64,000 nucleotides of DNA from Leptospira sp. GIMC2001 (GCF_028462125.1 NZ_CP115468.1:1649997-1713996); one strand, 5' to 3'. Positions 28,047 to 37,804 are shown, counted from the stretch's first letter. Notes: generated by a model not told the origin, from the sequence alone. Made by a program: numbers and translations.

Positions 28047-28844
28047 TTGAGAAACTGGTTTTTATTAATATTAATTATACTTACATCCACCTTGAGTGCC
28101 CAAGAGGAAAAAGTTGACCTCCAAAGCTCGGAAGCTGTTCTTGCAACTGAAAGAGCTATGGATCTTCAAATTTCTCAAGTTAATAAAAGACTTCGTAACC
28201 ATTCGAAGCTTCTTGTAATGAGAACTAAAGTTTTGCCCGCACAAACTGTATTCTACAAAGGAAAAGGGGATGGTGATAAATGTATAATTGCCCCTGATCA
28301 AACAGCGGGAGACAATAATTGCATTCATTTAGAAGTATATGATTTCAAGGACTCGGAAAGAGGTCTTAGCGCAAAGAGTCTAGGTTCTTTGAATAAAGCT
28401 CTTACGATATTTTTCGCAGGTCAAGCTCCTGCGGAATCAGATCCGAGAAAAGTTCCTCCACGTGATATTGAAAAAATATTCACAAGAGTGTATATGAATG
28501 ATTTTATCAATGGGGAATTGATCATTTCTGAAATCACAGATGAATCTCCTGGAACAGAACCCTTGGATAATAAAAATCTCTTTTTGTTCTTTCAAGAAAA
28601 TGGTAATCCATTTCATGGAACAGAAGAGAACCCGGCACAAAAAGGCGTAGGTCGTTATAATTTGTCAGTTGTAGAAAACAGTACTTCTCATGATATTCGC
28701 AACGACTTTAAGAAAAAATATTATTTCAAACATGTGGATCAATTCGATAAGCTGTTCAGTAAAATTTTTAGCTTCAATGATCGCGATGGAAATGACAATT
28801 ATAGAAATAATATCCGAGTTCTAAGAGATTCTTTGAAATACTAA
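28047..28844 (+). CDS. Exported protein of unknown function
   Basis: Predicted protein of 265 residues from TTG 28047. That start has a strong GGAGGG site 7 bases upstream and gives a compact signal peptide, RNWFLLILIILTSTLSAQ. A TTG at 28023 would be eight codons longer and lacks such a site. The mature part has two cysteines in a DKCIIAPDQTAGDNNCIHLEVYDF-like stretch (shared loop), a FFAGQAPAESDPRKVPPRDI segment and a charged C-terminus. No family recognised. It may be co-transcribed with the phosphatase gene 74 bp upstream, which could mean an envelope role. Confidence 0.72.
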   Translation: MRNWFLLILIILTSTLSAQEEKVDLQSSEAVLATERAMDLQISQVNKRLRNHSKLLVMRTKVLPAQTVFYKGKGDGDKCIIAPDQTAGDNNCIHLEVYDFKDSERGLSAKSLGSLNKALTIFFAGQAPAESDPRKVPPRDIEKIFTRVYMNDFINGELIISEITDESPGTEPLDNKNLFLFFQENGNPFHGTEENPAQKGVGRYNLSVVENSTSHDIRNDFKKKYYFKHVDQFDKLFSKIFSFNDRDGNDNYRNNIRVLRDSLKY

Positions 28845-28882
28845 GCGATTCGACATCAGGTCATAGTCTAAGGCTATAACCT

Positions 28883-30046
28883 ATGTCGTATAAATTTCAA
28901 TGGCTCAATAGTTTTGACTCTATCGATTCCGATGAATGGAATTCGATTATTCCACTAGACAATCCTTTCTACGATTTGAGGTTTCTGAAAAATTTGGAAT
29001 CATCGCATTCCATAGGTTCGGAGCTAACTTGGCAACCGCATCCGCTGATCTACAGAGAAAATGATCGCATTGAAGCAATTCTAGTTTTCTTTATCAAGCT
29101 TGATTCTTACGGAGAATATATTTTTGATTTTGAATGGGCAAATGCATTCAATCGTGCTGGAATCAATTATTACCCTAAACTTACATCCGCCATTCCATTC
29201 ACTCCAGCAACTAGTGACAAAATTTTGGTTCGAGATCAATCTCGTAAGAAAGAGTTAGGTTATAAACTTTTGAATGAAACAATTTCGCATGGAGCAGGTC
29301 TTGGCATATCTTCTATCCATTTTCTTTTTCATTCAGAGGATGAGATTGAGATTCTCAAAGAGATGGGATTTTATCCAAGACTTACTCATCAGTATCATTG
29401 GATACAGAGAGGATACCAATCTTTTGCTGAATTCCTCCAAGCTTTAAAGAAAGACAGACGCAAAACCATTCGTAAAGAACGAGAGTCCCTGCAAGAGTTG
29501 GGAATCGAAGTTAAAATTTTGGAATCAGATAATATAGATCCTGAATTATGGAGATTGTATTGGAGATTTTATCAAGATACCCACTCTAGGAAATGGGGAC
29601 AGGCATATCTTACACAAGATTTCTTTGTTAAGATTTTTCAAGAATTTCGTGATAAAATGGTTTTGGTTCTTGCGCTCAAAGATGGAAAACCGATTGCCGG
29701 AAGTCTAAATTTCAAGGGTGAGAATACAGTTTTTGGAAGATATTGGGGTGCAACAGAAGATGTTTCTAATTTACATTTCGAATGTTGTTATTATGCTTTG
29801 ATTGAATATACTATTGGAAATGGCTTTCAGAAATTTGAAGCTGGTGCGCAGGGTGAGCATAAATATATGAGAGGTTTTGAAGTAGTTCCAATTTATAGTT
29901 CTCACTACTTTTATAATAAAGATGCAGGTGTCGCTATCAATCGATATTTGGTTTCTGAAGCAAGCCATATGAGAGAGTCAATAGTTGAATGGAATCTTAA
30001 GTCACCTTTGAAAATTTTCCGTGAAGGATTACAGGATCATGGATAA
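28883..30046 (+). CDS. FemAB-like / GNAT-fold peptidoglycan-type acyltransferase family protein
   Basis: Predicted protein of 387 residues. It matches the family once called DUF482 (FemAB_like, PF04339): NPFYDLRFLKNLE near the N-terminus, FDFEWANAFNRAGINYYPKLTSAIPFTP, KKDRRKTIRKERESL, then FYQDTHSRKWGQAYL and FEAGAQGEHKYMRGFEVVP. Members have a GNAT-like double fold and are thought to add amino acids or acyl groups, though real substrates are mostly unknown. The 3' end overlaps the clpS gene by 8 bp. Confidence 0.85.
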   Translation: MSYKFQWLNSFDSIDSDEWNSIIPLDNPFYDLRFLKNLESSHSIGSELTWQPHPLIYRENDRIEAILVFFIKLDSYGEYIFDFEWANAFNRAGINYYPKLTSAIPFTPATSDKILVRDQSRKKELGYKLLNETISHGAGLGISSIHFLFHSEDEIEILKEMGFYPRLTHQYHWIQRGYQSFAEFLQALKKDRRKTIRKERESLQELGIEVKILESDNIDPELWRLYWRFYQDTHSRKWGQAYLTQDFFVKIFQEFRDKMVLVLALKDGKPIAGSLNFKGENTVFGRYWGATEDVSNLHFECCYYALIEYTIGNGFQKFEAGAQGEHKYMRGFEVVPIYSSHYFYNKDAGVAINRYLVSEASHMRESIVEWNLKSPLKIFREGLQDHG

Positions 30047-30368
30047 GAATAAACCAAGAGAAGATGGTTCAGTTCTACTAAAAGAGAGAACCAAGTTACA
30101 ACCGAAAAAACCTGGAAAATATGCAGTGGTAATTCTAAATGATGACTATACGCCTCGAGATTTTGTGGTTTGGTTGTTACAAACTGTATTTGCTAAGTCA
30201 TTGGAAAAAGCGAATCAGATCATGATGGAAGCGCATACAACAGGTAAGGCTTTATGCGGAATATATACAAAAGACATTGCCAACACGATGGTACTTCAAG
30301 TTCGAAATCTAGCGGATCAATATGAGTTTCCGCTTGAATGCAGAATTGAAGCAGTAAAGGAGGAATGA
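30039..30368 (+). CDS. clpS: ATP-dependent Clp protease adaptor ClpS
   Basis: Predicted protein of 109 residues from ATG 30039. The ClpS core KYAVVILNDDYTPRDFVVWLLQTVF, the MMEAHTTGKALCGIYTKDIA segment and a C-terminal strand are all visible. It binds N-degron substrates and hands them to ClpA. An upstream in-frame GTG at 30021 would add six residues; ATG 30039 after an AGG is preferred. It overlaps the preceding gene by 8 bp and clpA by 4 bp (or 1 bp if clpA starts at 30368). Confidence 0.93.
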   Translation: MDKNKPREDGSVLLKERTKLQPKKPGKYAVVILNDDYTPRDFVVWLLQTVFAKSLEKANQIMMEAHTTGKALCGIYTKDIANTMVLQVRNLADQYEFPLECRIEAVKEE

Positions 30369-32653
30369 TGGTTTTATCAATGGATTTAGAAGAAAGTTTA
30401 AAATTAGCAACGGCTGAGGCTGTTAAACGAAGCCATGAATATATAACATTGGAGCATTTGCTTTTGTCGTTAACTCAGAACGATGAAGTAAAAAATATCT
30501 TACAATCTCTTCATGCAGATATTGGAATGTTGCGTAAAGATCTAGAAAATTATTTAGATGAAGAGCTATCAGCAATCGTGCGACTAGGTGACAACATTGA
30601 ACCCAAATATACTGTTGGGGTTCAATACATTCTGCAGTTTGCTGCATTGCATGTTCAGTCAACAGGGAACACGGAAGTGAAGGCTTCTAATGTCTTGGTT
30701 GCACTTTTTCGCGAGCAAGATTCACATGCAATCTACTATCTTAACAAGCAAGAGATAACTCGATACAATGTACTGCGATTTATTTCACATGGCGTATCGA
30801 AATCCAATACATCAAACGAAAGTCATGACGAATCTTTGGATGAAAGCCATTCGGAATCTATGGAAGACTTTGGAAATGGAGCAAGTGGAGAGAACTCTAA
30901 CAAGGATCCGTTTGCAGCTTTTACTGTTGATCTAATCCAAAGAGCAAACGATGGCAAAATTGATCCCTGCATCGGACGAGATGAAGAAATTGAAAGAACC
31001 ATTCATATTCTTGCGAGACGAAGAAAGAACAATCCGATTTTTGTTGGGGACGCAGGAGTTGGTAAGACAGCAATTGTGGAAGGGCTTGCACTGAAGCTTT
31101 CACAGGGACAAGTTCCAAAGTCAATCCAATCTCTTCGCATCTATTCTTTGGATATGGGGCTTATGATTGCAGGAACGAAATTTCGTGGAGACTTTGAAGA
31201 GAGATTAAAATTTATCATAGATAAAGCTTCTTCTGATCCAAATATTGTTCTCTTCATTGATGAAATTCATACTATAGTGGGAGCAGGAAGTGTCTCGGGC
31301 GGGTCTCTAGATGCATCCAATTTGCTAAAGCCTGCACTTTCTAATGGAAATATTCGAGTTGTAGGAACTACTACATTTCGTGAATACAAATCTATCTTCG
31401 AAAAAGACCATGCTCTTTCGAGGCGCTTCCAAAAAATCGATGTAGATGAGCCGACCGAATCCGAAAGCATTGCAATTGTCAACGGATTGAAAAGCAAATA
31501 CGAAGAATTCCATAAAGTTGTTTATAGTCCGAAAGCAATTCAATCTGCTGTTGAATTGTCAGCTAAGTATATATTGGATCGCAAATTACCAGACAAAGCG
31601 ATAGATATTATCGATGAATCAGGTGCTTTAGTGAAGCTTCGAAATGACGCGAAACCAGAACCAGTAGCGCTTCCTAAAGTGAGCACATCAGATATCGAAA
31701 ATATTGTAACTCGCATGGCAAAAATTCCGATCACAACTTTACGCAATTCGGACAAAAAGAAACTTCAAGATCTCGAACCTATACTTAAGAGTAGAATTTT
31801 CGGTCAAGATAAAGCGATTGAAGAGCTCAATGAATCTATCCTTTATTCAAGTGCAGGACTTGGAGATGAATCCAAGCCAATTGGAAGTTTCCTCTTTGCT
31901 GGACCTACAGGTGTAGGTAAAACCGAACTCGCTAAGACTCTGGCTGAATCTATGAATGTACCTCTACTTCGCTTTGATATGAGTGAATACATGGAAAGGC
32001 ATAGCATATCGAGATTGATTGGATCTCCACCGGGTTATATCGGGCACGGTGAAGTTGCTCTTCTAACCGATGAAGTGAGAAAAAATCCACATATGGTTTT
32101 GCTAATAGATGAGATAGAAAAAGCTCATGAGGATGTATTCAATCTATTTCTGCAGATTATGGATTATGCAACTCTTACAGATTCTATGGGCAGGAAAGCG
32201 GATTTTAGAAAGGCAGTTCTTATAATGACAACCAATACTGGAGCGAGAGAAAAATCGACTGTATTGCTTGGATTCGGAGAGCGAGTAGATGACGATCGAG
32301 ATATGAAGGCACTAGAGAGGATGTTTAGTCCAGAATTCAGAAATCGATTAACATCCATTATTCGGTTTAATTCTCTACAGATGGAGCAAGTGGAGAAAAT
32401 CGTCGAAAAAATAATAACAGAACTCGAAGTTAAGCTCAAGCCTAAAAAAGTGAGTATTGAACTCACATCAACTGCGCGTTCCTACTTAGCCAACAAGGGA
32501 TTCGATCCGGATCTAGGTGCAAGACCTATAGCAAGATTTATTGATATAGAAATCGGTAAAAAACTTTCTAAAGAAATTCTTTTTGGCAAGTTAGTAAACG
32601 GCGGAAAAGTAAAAATTGACTATGGATCAGAAATTACATTCCAGTTTGAATGA
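30365..32653 (+). CDS. clpA: ATP-dependent Clp protease ATP-binding subunit ClpA
   Basis: Predicted protein of 762 residues. It has a Clp N-domain, then two AAA+ modules with Walker A motifs GDAGVGKT (228-235) and GPTGVGKT (513-520), and no ClpB/ClpC middle coiled coil. With clpS just upstream this is ClpA, the unfoldase of ClpAP. The acidic linker around residues 150-185 ([18 protein letters not shown] type) is typical. Two adjacent ATGs (30365, 30368) follow the AAGGAGG at 30357-30363; the second has slightly better spacing, and MDLEES (30380) is a third candidate. Confidence 0.95.
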   Translation: MMVLSMDLEESLKLATAEAVKRSHEYITLEHLLLSLTQNDEVKNILQSLHADIGMLRKDLENYLDEELSAIVRLGDNIEPKYTVGVQYILQFAALHVQSTGNTEVKASNVLVALFREQDSHAIYYLNKQEITRYNVLRFISHGVSKSNTSNESHDESLDESHSESMEDFGNGASGENSNKDPFAAFTVDLIQRANDGKIDPCIGRDEEIERTIHILARRRKNNPIFVGDAGVGKTAIVEGLALKLSQGQVPKSIQSLRIYSLDMGLMIAGTKFRGDFEERLKFIIDKASSDPNIVLFIDEIHTIVGAGSVSGGSLDASNLLKPALSNGNIRVVGTTTFREYKSIFEKDHALSRRFQKIDVDEPTESESIAIVNGLKSKYEEFHKVVYSPKAIQSAVELSAKYILDRKLPDKAIDIIDESGALVKLRNDAKPEPVALPKVSTSDIENIVTRMAKIPITTLRNSDKKKLQDLEPILKSRIFGQDKAIEELNESILYSSAGLGDESKPIGSFLFAGPTGVGKTELAKTLAESMNVPLLRFDMSEYMERHSISRLIGSPPGYIGHGEVALLTDEVRKNPHMVLLIDEIEKAHEDVFNLFLQIMDYATLTDSMGRKADFRKAVLIMTTNTGAREKSTVLLGFGERVDDDRDMKALERMFSPEFRNRLTSIIRFNSLQMEQVEKIVEKIITELEVKLKPKKVSIELTSTARSYLANKGFDPDLGARPIARFIDIEIGKKLSKEILFGKLVNGGKVKIDYGSEITFQFE

Positions 32654-32695
32654 AATTTTAATTCTGTTTTTGCATTTGCTGGATTCAAAAAAAGT

Positions 32696-33235
32696 CTAAT
32701 TCGGTTTTATAGTGGGGAGCTTTTTATTTCGAATGAGATCCTCACGAAAAACCGCTACACCGAGACACCAAGCGCAAACGACACTAACAGCGAATATCCA
32801 GTAAGCGATTGAGAAACTATAATCTTTTGGCTCAATCATATCTGTAAAACCTACACTTGGATTGTTTGTAGCAATTCCAAAAAGAATCAAGATTAGAGTT
32901 TGCAGAAATAGAAAAATATACCATACCCAATTGCTTCTCCAAAATCCAGTGAAGAAAAAATTTAGAAGGGAAGCTAATATAAAGATCACATTCCATCTTG
33001 CAGATACAAAAACGAGTTCGATTGTATCATTGAATTTTATTTCATATTGGATCCAGCCAAGTCCGCTAGAAAGCATTTGAATAATAAGAAAACAGAAAAA
33101 CAGCTTTTCGGGTAAGGATTTATTTGCAAAAAAACCAAATATTTTATTATAAAACTGCAATGCTAAATGGAGCCAACCCCGAACTATAATTTGAATCGCT
33201 TGGAAAGAAGTATCTATAAAATTTACAATGATCAT
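32696..33235 (-). CDS. Small integral membrane protein of unknown function
   Basis: Predicted protein of 179 residues from ATG 33235, which overlaps the upstream RidA-type gene as ATGA. About four hydrophobic helices: the LFFCFLIIQMLSSGLGW segment, NVIFILASLLNFFFTGF, VWYIFLFLQTLILILFGI and AYWIFAVSVVCAWCLGVAVF. The C-terminus is basic and cytoplasmic in character. No family recognised. Position suggests co-expression with the RidA-type protein. Confidence 0.7.
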   Translation of the reverse strand: MIIVNFIDTSFQAIQIIVRGWLHLALQFYNKIFGFFANKSLPEKLFFCFLIIQMLSSGLGWIQYEIKFNDTIELVFVSARWNVIFILASLLNFFFTGFWRSNWVWYIFLFLQTLILILFGIATNNPSVGFTDMIEPKDYSFSIAYWIFAVSVVCAWCLGVAVFREDLIRNKKLPTIKPN

Positions 33236-33690
33236 TTCAGTTCTACCATCAATTCTAACTCGACACAAGCATCTAGCGGAAGACTCGCAACTCCAATGGC
33301 AAATCGGACATGGCGACCTTTATCACCAAAGATCGCCTGCAAAGCATCACTCGCACCGTTTGCAACCAAGTGGTGTTCCGTAAAATCGGGAATGCTTGCA
33401 ACATATACTCCAAGCTTCAATACTCTTTGGATTTGGTCTAAGTCGCCGATTTCCGCTTTAATGCAAGCAAGAGCATTGAGAAGAGCTGTTTTTGCCTGCT
33501 TCATTCCTTCTTCAATAGAAACTTCATATCCTAATTTGCCTGTAAGGCCTAGATTTCCATCGATCATGGGCAACTGTCCAGATGTCCAAATAAAATTACC
33601 GGATCGAATTGCGGGAATGTAGCTAGCCAATGCTTTGGGGGAAGGTGGAAGTTTATATCCGAGGGATTCCAATTGGGTCTCAAAACTCAT
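33232..33690 (-). CDS. RidA family protein (YjgF/YER057c/UK114, YjgH-like)
   Basis: Predicted protein of 152 residues from ATG 33690. The frame is open further up, but the extra N-terminus would be a Lys/Ser-rich low-complexity stretch unlike the family. Family features are SGNFIWTSGQLPMIDG, a mid-protein AKTALLNALACIKAEIGDLDQI, and the closing strand region ACVELELMVELK. RidA proteins remove reactive enamine/imine intermediates; this longer subgroup lacks an obvious conserved Arg in the usual place, so activity is uncertain. It is divergent from the hsp20 operon. Confidence 0.88.
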   Translation of the reverse strand: MSFETQLESLGYKLPPSPKALASYIPAIRSGNFIWTSGQLPMIDGNLGLTGKLGYEVSIEEGMKQAKTALLNALACIKAEIGDLDQIQRVLKLGVYVASIPDFTEHHLVANGASDALQAIFGDKGRHVRFAIGVASLPLDACVELELMVELK

Positions 33691-33766
33691 AGGAATACTG
33701 ATCTCTATTCTTTGTTCTAATGAAAATGAAATTTTTTTTGATTTTTTTGATTTTTTACAAAAACAT

Positions 33767-33795
33767 TTGACAGAAATTAGCACTCTAAGTAATAG
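33767..33795 (+). promoter_or_regulatory. Candidate promoter of the hsp20 operon
   Basis: TTGACA at 33767-33772 is a perfect -35 hexamer. After a 17-bp spacer, TAATAG at 33790-33795 is a weak -10. The CIRCE element covers the spacer and -10 region, as expected for repression. Confidence 0.6.
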
Positions 33796-33803
33796 ATTGC
33801 TAA
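33777..33803 (+). promoter_or_regulatory. CIRCE operator (HrcA binding site)
   Basis: TTAGCACTC, a 9-base spacer, then GATTGCTAA. This matches the CIRCE consensus TTAGCACTC-N9-GAGTGCTAA except for one base in the right half. It lies 47 bp before the first hsp20 start and overlaps the promoter, so heat-shock control by HrcA is expected. Such elements are usually found before groE and dnaK operons; use before small heat-shock genes is less common. Confidence 0.85.
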
Positions 33804-33849
33804 TAAGAATAGCAGACTACAACAAGGACTGCCAAAAGGAGATACAATT

Positions 33850-34296
33850 ATGTTGTATAAATTTTTAGAAAATGGAAAGACCAACACAATTTGGAGAGAT
33901 TTTGACAGATTGAATGAGGCGCTGACTCGTTCGTTCCTAGAGCAAGATCCAGTAAGACCCAATTCTTATCCACCATTGAATGTTTATACAAAAGAGGATG
34001 ATGCTTTTGTATATGCCTTCCTACCAGGAATGACTATCGAAGACATTGACCTTTCTGCAAAAGACAACGTCCTCGTAATTCGTGGAACTAAGAAAGAAGA
34101 AGCCTTAGCTGAAAATACTGAAGTATATTTGCGAGAAATATTCAACGGTGATTTTTCAAGATCTGTTGAGTTCCCATTCCGAATCGATGCAGATAAAGTA
34201 ACAGCAAGTTATAAAAACGGAGTTCTAGGAATATTGGTTCCTCGGGCCGAAGAAGACAAACCAAAAAAAATCGCTATTAAGATCGCGAATCAATAG
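33850..34296 (+). CDS. Hsp20 family small heat-shock protein
   Basis: Predicted protein of 148 residues. An alpha-crystallin domain spans about residues 38-140: YTKEDDAFVYAFLPGM, then SAKDNVLVIRGTK, an REIFNGDFSRSVEFPF strand and VTASYKNGVLGILVPR, including the conserved A/G-x-L-like end motif. It is an ATP-independent chaperone that holds unfolding proteins. An AAGGAG site precedes the ATG. It is followed 16 bp later by a second Hsp20 gene, and a CIRCE operator lies upstream. This matches the hsp15-hsp20 pair known in Leptospira. Confidence 0.95.
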   Translation: MLYKFLENGKTNTIWRDFDRLNEALTRSFLEQDPVRPNSYPPLNVYTKEDDAFVYAFLPGMTIEDIDLSAKDNVLVIRGTKKEEALAENTEVYLREIFNGDFSRSVEFPFRIDADKVTASYKNGVLGILVPRAEEDKPKKIAIKIANQ

Positions 34297-34312
34297 TTGA
34301 GAGGAGAAATAT

Positions 34313-34702
34313 ATGGCTACACAATTAGAAACAAAAGATAAAATCGAAACGAAAGAAACCGTTAAGAAAGAAATTGTCTACTCTCCAAGAACTAATGTTT
34401 ATGAGACCAAAGATTCTGCGGTTTTTATTTTGGAGATGCCTGGTGTTGATTCTCAATCACTAGATATAAGCTTTGAGAAGGGAAGTCTTTCGATTGAAGG
34501 TAAGGTTGATGCGGATTCACTTAGAAGTGAATACCAAACGGAATACCTAGAAGGAAGACAAACTGTTTATCGTAGAAGCTTTACGATTGGCAAACCAGTA
34601 AATGTGGATGAAGCACAAGCAGAATGGAAAAACGGAACTTTGAAACTGACTCTACCTAAAGTCGAGCCGCAGAAGAAAAAAATTACCATTCAAAATTCCT
34701 AA
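34313..34702 (+). CDS. Hsp20 family small heat-shock protein (second gene)
   Basis: Predicted protein of 129 residues. The alpha-crystallin domain covers most of the protein: PRTNVYETKDSAVFILEMPGVD, LDISFEKGSLSIEG, YRRSFTIGKPVNVDEAQAEW and a GTLKLTLPK end strand. A GAGGAG site lies 8 bases before the ATG. It probably forms mixed oligomers with the first Hsp20. A strong hairpin follows 26 bp downstream, ending the operon. Confidence 0.95.
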   Translation: MATQLETKDKIETKETVKKEIVYSPRTNVYETKDSAVFILEMPGVDSQSLDISFEKGSLSIEGKVDADSLRSEYQTEYLEGRQTVYRRSFTIGKPVNVDEAQAEWKNGTLKLTLPKVEPQKKKITIQNS

Positions 34703-34728
34703 ACAATTGAATTGTTTAAGCAAATTTT

Positions 34729-34764
34729 ATATCCCTTAGCAATCTAGCTAAGGGATATTTCTTT
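34729..34764 (+). terminator. Intrinsic terminator of the hsp20 operon, possibly bidirectional
   Basis: Perfect 12-bp stem ATATCCCTTAGC (34729-34740) and GCTAAGGGATAT (34747-34758), a 6-base loop, then TTCTTTT. A smaller palindrome, AACAATTGAATTGTT (34702-34716), precedes it. The stem includes the last bases of the convergent hisC gene, whose stop is in the loop. Confidence 0.85.
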
Positions 34765-35817
34765 TATATTATCTAAAAGAATTTTTGTTTCTTCCAAAGT
34801 TCCAATTGTGATTCGAATATATTCTGAAGCAATTCCTTTGGCAAAATATCGAATATAGATGTTTCTTCTTTTCAATTCATTAAAATAATCGAATGCTGAT
34901 AAAGAGGTATTTGGCTTGGCAAAGATAAAATTTGTTGAGCTCTCAATTACCAAAAAACCTAACTTATCCAATTCCTTACTCAAATATTCTCGGGTCTCTA
35001 TGATTTTTTTGCAACAGGATTTAAAATAATCCTGATCTTCAATAGCGATTCTAGCAATTTCTTGATCGAGCATTCCCACATTATAAGAATCTTTAAGATT
35101 GTGCAAAAGGGCTATAAGCTCCTTATTGCCGCATAGAAAGCCAACACGAAGTCCCGCAAGTGAATAAGATTTAGAGAAAGTGCGCGATACCAAAAGGTTT
35201 GGATAGTTTTGAATTTCTTGAATGACAGAAGTTGAATCTGAAGCAAAATCGATATATGCCTCATCACAGAGAACTAGCCCATCAAAGTTTTGTACAAATT
35301 TGAGGACTGATTCTCTAGGTTCTAGGATTCCCGTTGGAGCATTAGGATTCGCAAAAGAACAAAGTTTTGCTTTTACTTTTGCCATTGCTTCCCAATCAAA
35401 AAGTAAATTGGAAAGTAGAGGAATTTGAACATGATCAATTCCTTGCATTGTTATATCAGCATATACTGGATAGGCAGAATACGTTGGATCTGGACTTAAT
35501 ATCGAATCTCCTTTTTCTAGGCAGGCAGTAAATAGCAATCGAATCGCTTCATCAGATCCATTTGTTATGATAATCTCATCTCGATCGATTCCATAGAGTT
35601 TTGCTATCGCATCCCTAAGTCCATCTGATGTTGGATGTGGATATTTGCGAAGATTCCCTGATTCCAAAATGCTTAGAACAGAATCTTTTATTTTTGAGCT
35701 TGGTGGATATGGATTCTCATTGGTATTCAGTTTGATTATTTTCTGAAGTCCACTTGGTTGTTCGCCAGGAGTATAGGGTGTGAGTTCAATTAAATCTTTT
35801 CTAAAATACGAATTCAT
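34744..35817 (-). CDS. hisC: Histidinol-phosphate aminotransferase
   Basis: Predicted protein of 357 residues, a fold-type I PLP enzyme. Features are the N-terminal KLNTNENPYPPS, ITNGSDEAIRLLF, FANPNAPTG, LCDEAYIDF and the PLP lysine in SRTFSKSYSLAGLRVGF. It converts imidazole-acetol phosphate to histidinol phosphate in histidine synthesis. It starts 6 bp after leuA, so the two amino-acid genes are co-transcribed. HisC-like enzymes can also accept aromatic substrates. Confidence 0.93.
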   Translation of the reverse strand: MNSYFRKDLIELTPYTPGEQPSGLQKIIKLNTNENPYPPSSKIKDSVLSILESGNLRKYPHPTSDGLRDAIAKLYGIDRDEIIITNGSDEAIRLLFTACLEKGDSILSPDPTYSAYPVYADITMQGIDHVQIPLLSNLLFDWEAMAKVKAKLCSFANPNAPTGILEPRESVLKFVQNFDGLVLCDEAYIDFASDSTSVIQEIQNYPNLLVSRTFSKSYSLAGLRVGFLCGNKELIALLHNLKDSYNVGMLDQEIARIAIEDQDYFKSCCKKIIETREYLSKELDKLGFLVIESSTNFIFAKPNTSLSAFDYFNELKRRNIYIRYFAKGIASEYIRITIGTLEETKILLDNIKEISLS

Positions 35818-35823
35818 AATATT

Positions 35824-37326
35824 CTACAATCGATTTAGAGCATTGATATAGGCAAGCGCACAAGCCTCTATTATATCAGTAGAGCTCGCTTTACCGACTA
35901 CTCGCTTGCCTGAATTCTCTAGGGTAACCGATGCCTCGGCAAGGGCGTCGGCTCCTTCAGTTACTGGTGAGATCAATAGTCGAGATAGTAGGGGAGAGTG
36001 ACCTGTAGCCAGATCAATCGAATTAAAAATTGCATCGACTGGACCATCACCTTTTGATGTTTCTTCTCGAATCTGATCGGATATTTTGATCTTTATAGTC
36101 GCAGTTGGAATGGAATCCGTTCCCGTTTTTATTTCGAAGGATACTAACTGAAATTGATCACTGTCTGATCTTCGAACCTCATCACTAAATAGAGCGAGTA
36201 AATCCTCATCAAAAATTTCTTTCTTACGGTCAGCAATTTCTAGGAAACGTTGGTAGGCTGCATCCAAGTCTTCCGCCTTAGGATCAAATCCCAATTTTAC
36301 AATTCGTTCTTTGAATCCAGCTCGTCCTGAGTGTCTACCGAGAACCATTCGATTAGATTTCAAACCAATGGATTCTGGCTTCATGATCTCATAAGTTTCA
36401 CGATTTTTGATTACACCATCTTGGTGAATTCCAGATTCATGAGCAAATGCATTGGCTCCAACAATTGCTTTATTCGGTTGAACAACCATTCCAGTGATCG
36501 TCTTTACAAGGTAAGATGCCCTTGCAATATGCGTGGTTTCCAAGTTGGTTTCTATTCCGAAAAAATCTTTTCTTGTTCGAAGAGCCATTGCAATTTCTTC
36601 CATTGCAGTGTTGCCAGCTCGTTCGCCAATACCATTGATTGTGCATTCAACTTGCCGTGCTCCGTTAATAATTGCGGACAATGAGTTCGCAACAGCAAGA
36701 CCCAAGTCGTTGTGACAATGGGCACTGAATATAACTTTGTCGGCACCTTTGACATTTTGTTTTAGGAATTCAAAAAGTTTTCCGTATTCTTCTGGAGTCG
36801 TATAACCTACAGTATCCGGAATATTGATAGTTGTTGCACCTTCTTCTATGACCGCTTCTGTGAGCTCGCGCAGGAACTCCCACTCAGAACGAGTTCCATC
36901 TTCTGCACTGAATTCTACATCCTCAACTAAATCTCTTGAAATGCGAACAGCTTGTCTTGCCATTTCCAAAACTTCAGTTGGATTTTTACCAAGCTTGTGC
37001 TTCATATGGATGGGTGATGAAGCTATAAATGTGTGAATTCTTTTTCTTTTTGCGGGAGCGATTGCTCTACCTGCAGATTCAATATCCGCTCTCATCGCTC
37101 GGGCAAGTCCTGCGATGATTGGTCCCTCAATTTCTCGTGCGATTCTCTCAACTGCCTGGAATTGAACTGGTGAAGAAATCGGAAAACCAGCTTCAATTAC
37201 ATCTACTTTCATTTTGGCTAGATGGAGAGCGATTTCTATTTTCTCATCTTCGCTCATAGCAGCGCCCGGGCATTGCTCACCATCTCTAAGAGTTGTATCA
37301 AATATCTTTACATAGTCTGGATTCAT
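35824..37326 (-). CDS. leuA: 2-isopropylmalate synthase
   Basis: Predicted protein of 500 residues. The TIM-barrel catalytic part has FDTTLRDGEQCPGA at residues 9-22, FIASSPIHMKHKLG, and the metal-binding HCHNDLGLAVANS. A LeuA dimer/regulatory domain fills the last ~120 residues. It condenses acetyl-CoA with 2-ketoisovalerate in leucine synthesis; the regulatory domain suggests leucine feedback. Leptospira also uses related citramalate synthases for isoleucine, so that alternative should be kept in mind, but the substrate segments here look LeuA-like. Confidence 0.9.
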   Translation of the reverse strand: MNPDYVKIFDTTLRDGEQCPGAAMSEDEKIEIALHLAKMKVDVIEAGFPISSPVQFQAVERIAREIEGPIIAGLARAMRADIESAGRAIAPAKRKRIHTFIASSPIHMKHKLGKNPTEVLEMARQAVRISRDLVEDVEFSAEDGTRSEWEFLRELTEAVIEEGATTINIPDTVGYTTPEEYGKLFEFLKQNVKGADKVIFSAHCHNDLGLAVANSLSAIINGARQVECTINGIGERAGNTAMEEIAMALRTRKDFFGIETNLETTHIARASYLVKTITGMVVQPNKAIVGANAFAHESGIHQDGVIKNRETYEIMKPESIGLKSNRMVLGRHSGRAGFKERIVKLGFDPKAEDLDAAYQRFLEIADRKKEIFDEDLLALFSDEVRRSDSDQFQLVSFEIKTGTDSIPTATIKIKISDQIREETSKGDGPVDAIFNSIDLATGHSPLLSRLLISPVTEGADALAEASVTLENSGKRVVGKASSTDIIEACALAYINALNRL

Positions 37327-37420
37327 AGTTCAATTCTAATGATTGAATCCTGGGCTCTCATGCGTCAAGGGAAAAGAAAATTTGGTTTTGGTTCTGCTGA
37401 TCGTTTCTAAAGCTTGCATC

Positions 37421-37804
37421 ATGAGCTCAAAATCTTTTAAAATCGAAAATCTCAAATTGATGGGAATCAATTTTCATTCCGACGATGTGACTAAGACCGC
37501 TCAGATTTACCACGAGATTTTTGGTTGGAAAATTATCGCGCTTTCCGAGAAGCATGCATCTCTCAGCATCGTCGATAAACCAAAGATTCAACTTTTTATC
37601 GATAAGATTGACGGGAATTGTCCAACCAATCCAGGAACTCTAACCTTAGAACTTTCTCGAAATGAACTCGAAAACAAAATCTACAAAAATCCTATTTGGC
37701 AGCAAAACTTCCAAACAGAATACAAGGATTCCAAGAAGAATTATGAGTCTTGGATCGATGCAAACTACAATAGAATCTGGTTTGTATACAGTGAATTGAA
37801 TTAG
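37421..37804 (+). CDS. VOC/glyoxalase-fold protein
   Basis: Predicted protein of 127 residues from ATG 37421; the open frame extends upstream, but that part overlaps the leuA promoter region. The pattern GINFHSDDVTKTAQIYHEIFGWKI followed by LSIVDKPKIQLFI resembles one beta-alpha-beta-beta-beta module of the vicinal-oxygen-chelate fold. The second module is degenerate. No metal ligands can be named with confidence, so function is open. It is divergent from leuA and ends next to the convergent nucleosidase gene. Confidence 0.65.
   Translation: MSSKSFKIENLKLMGINFHSDDVTKTAQIYHEIFGWKIIALSEKHASLSIVDKPKIQLFIDKIDGNCPTNPGTLTLELSRNELENKIYKNPIWQQNFQTEYKDSKKNYESWIDANYNRIWFVYSELN

Noticed and set aside
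33700..33783. N-terminal extension of the RidA protein (Lys/Ser-rich)
   Set aside because: Low-complexity T/A tract translation overlapping the hsp20 promoter; ATG 33690 fits the family.
37343..37420. N-terminal extension of the VOC-like protein
   Set aside because: It lies in the divergent leuA promoter region and has no fit to the fold; ATG 37421 is used.
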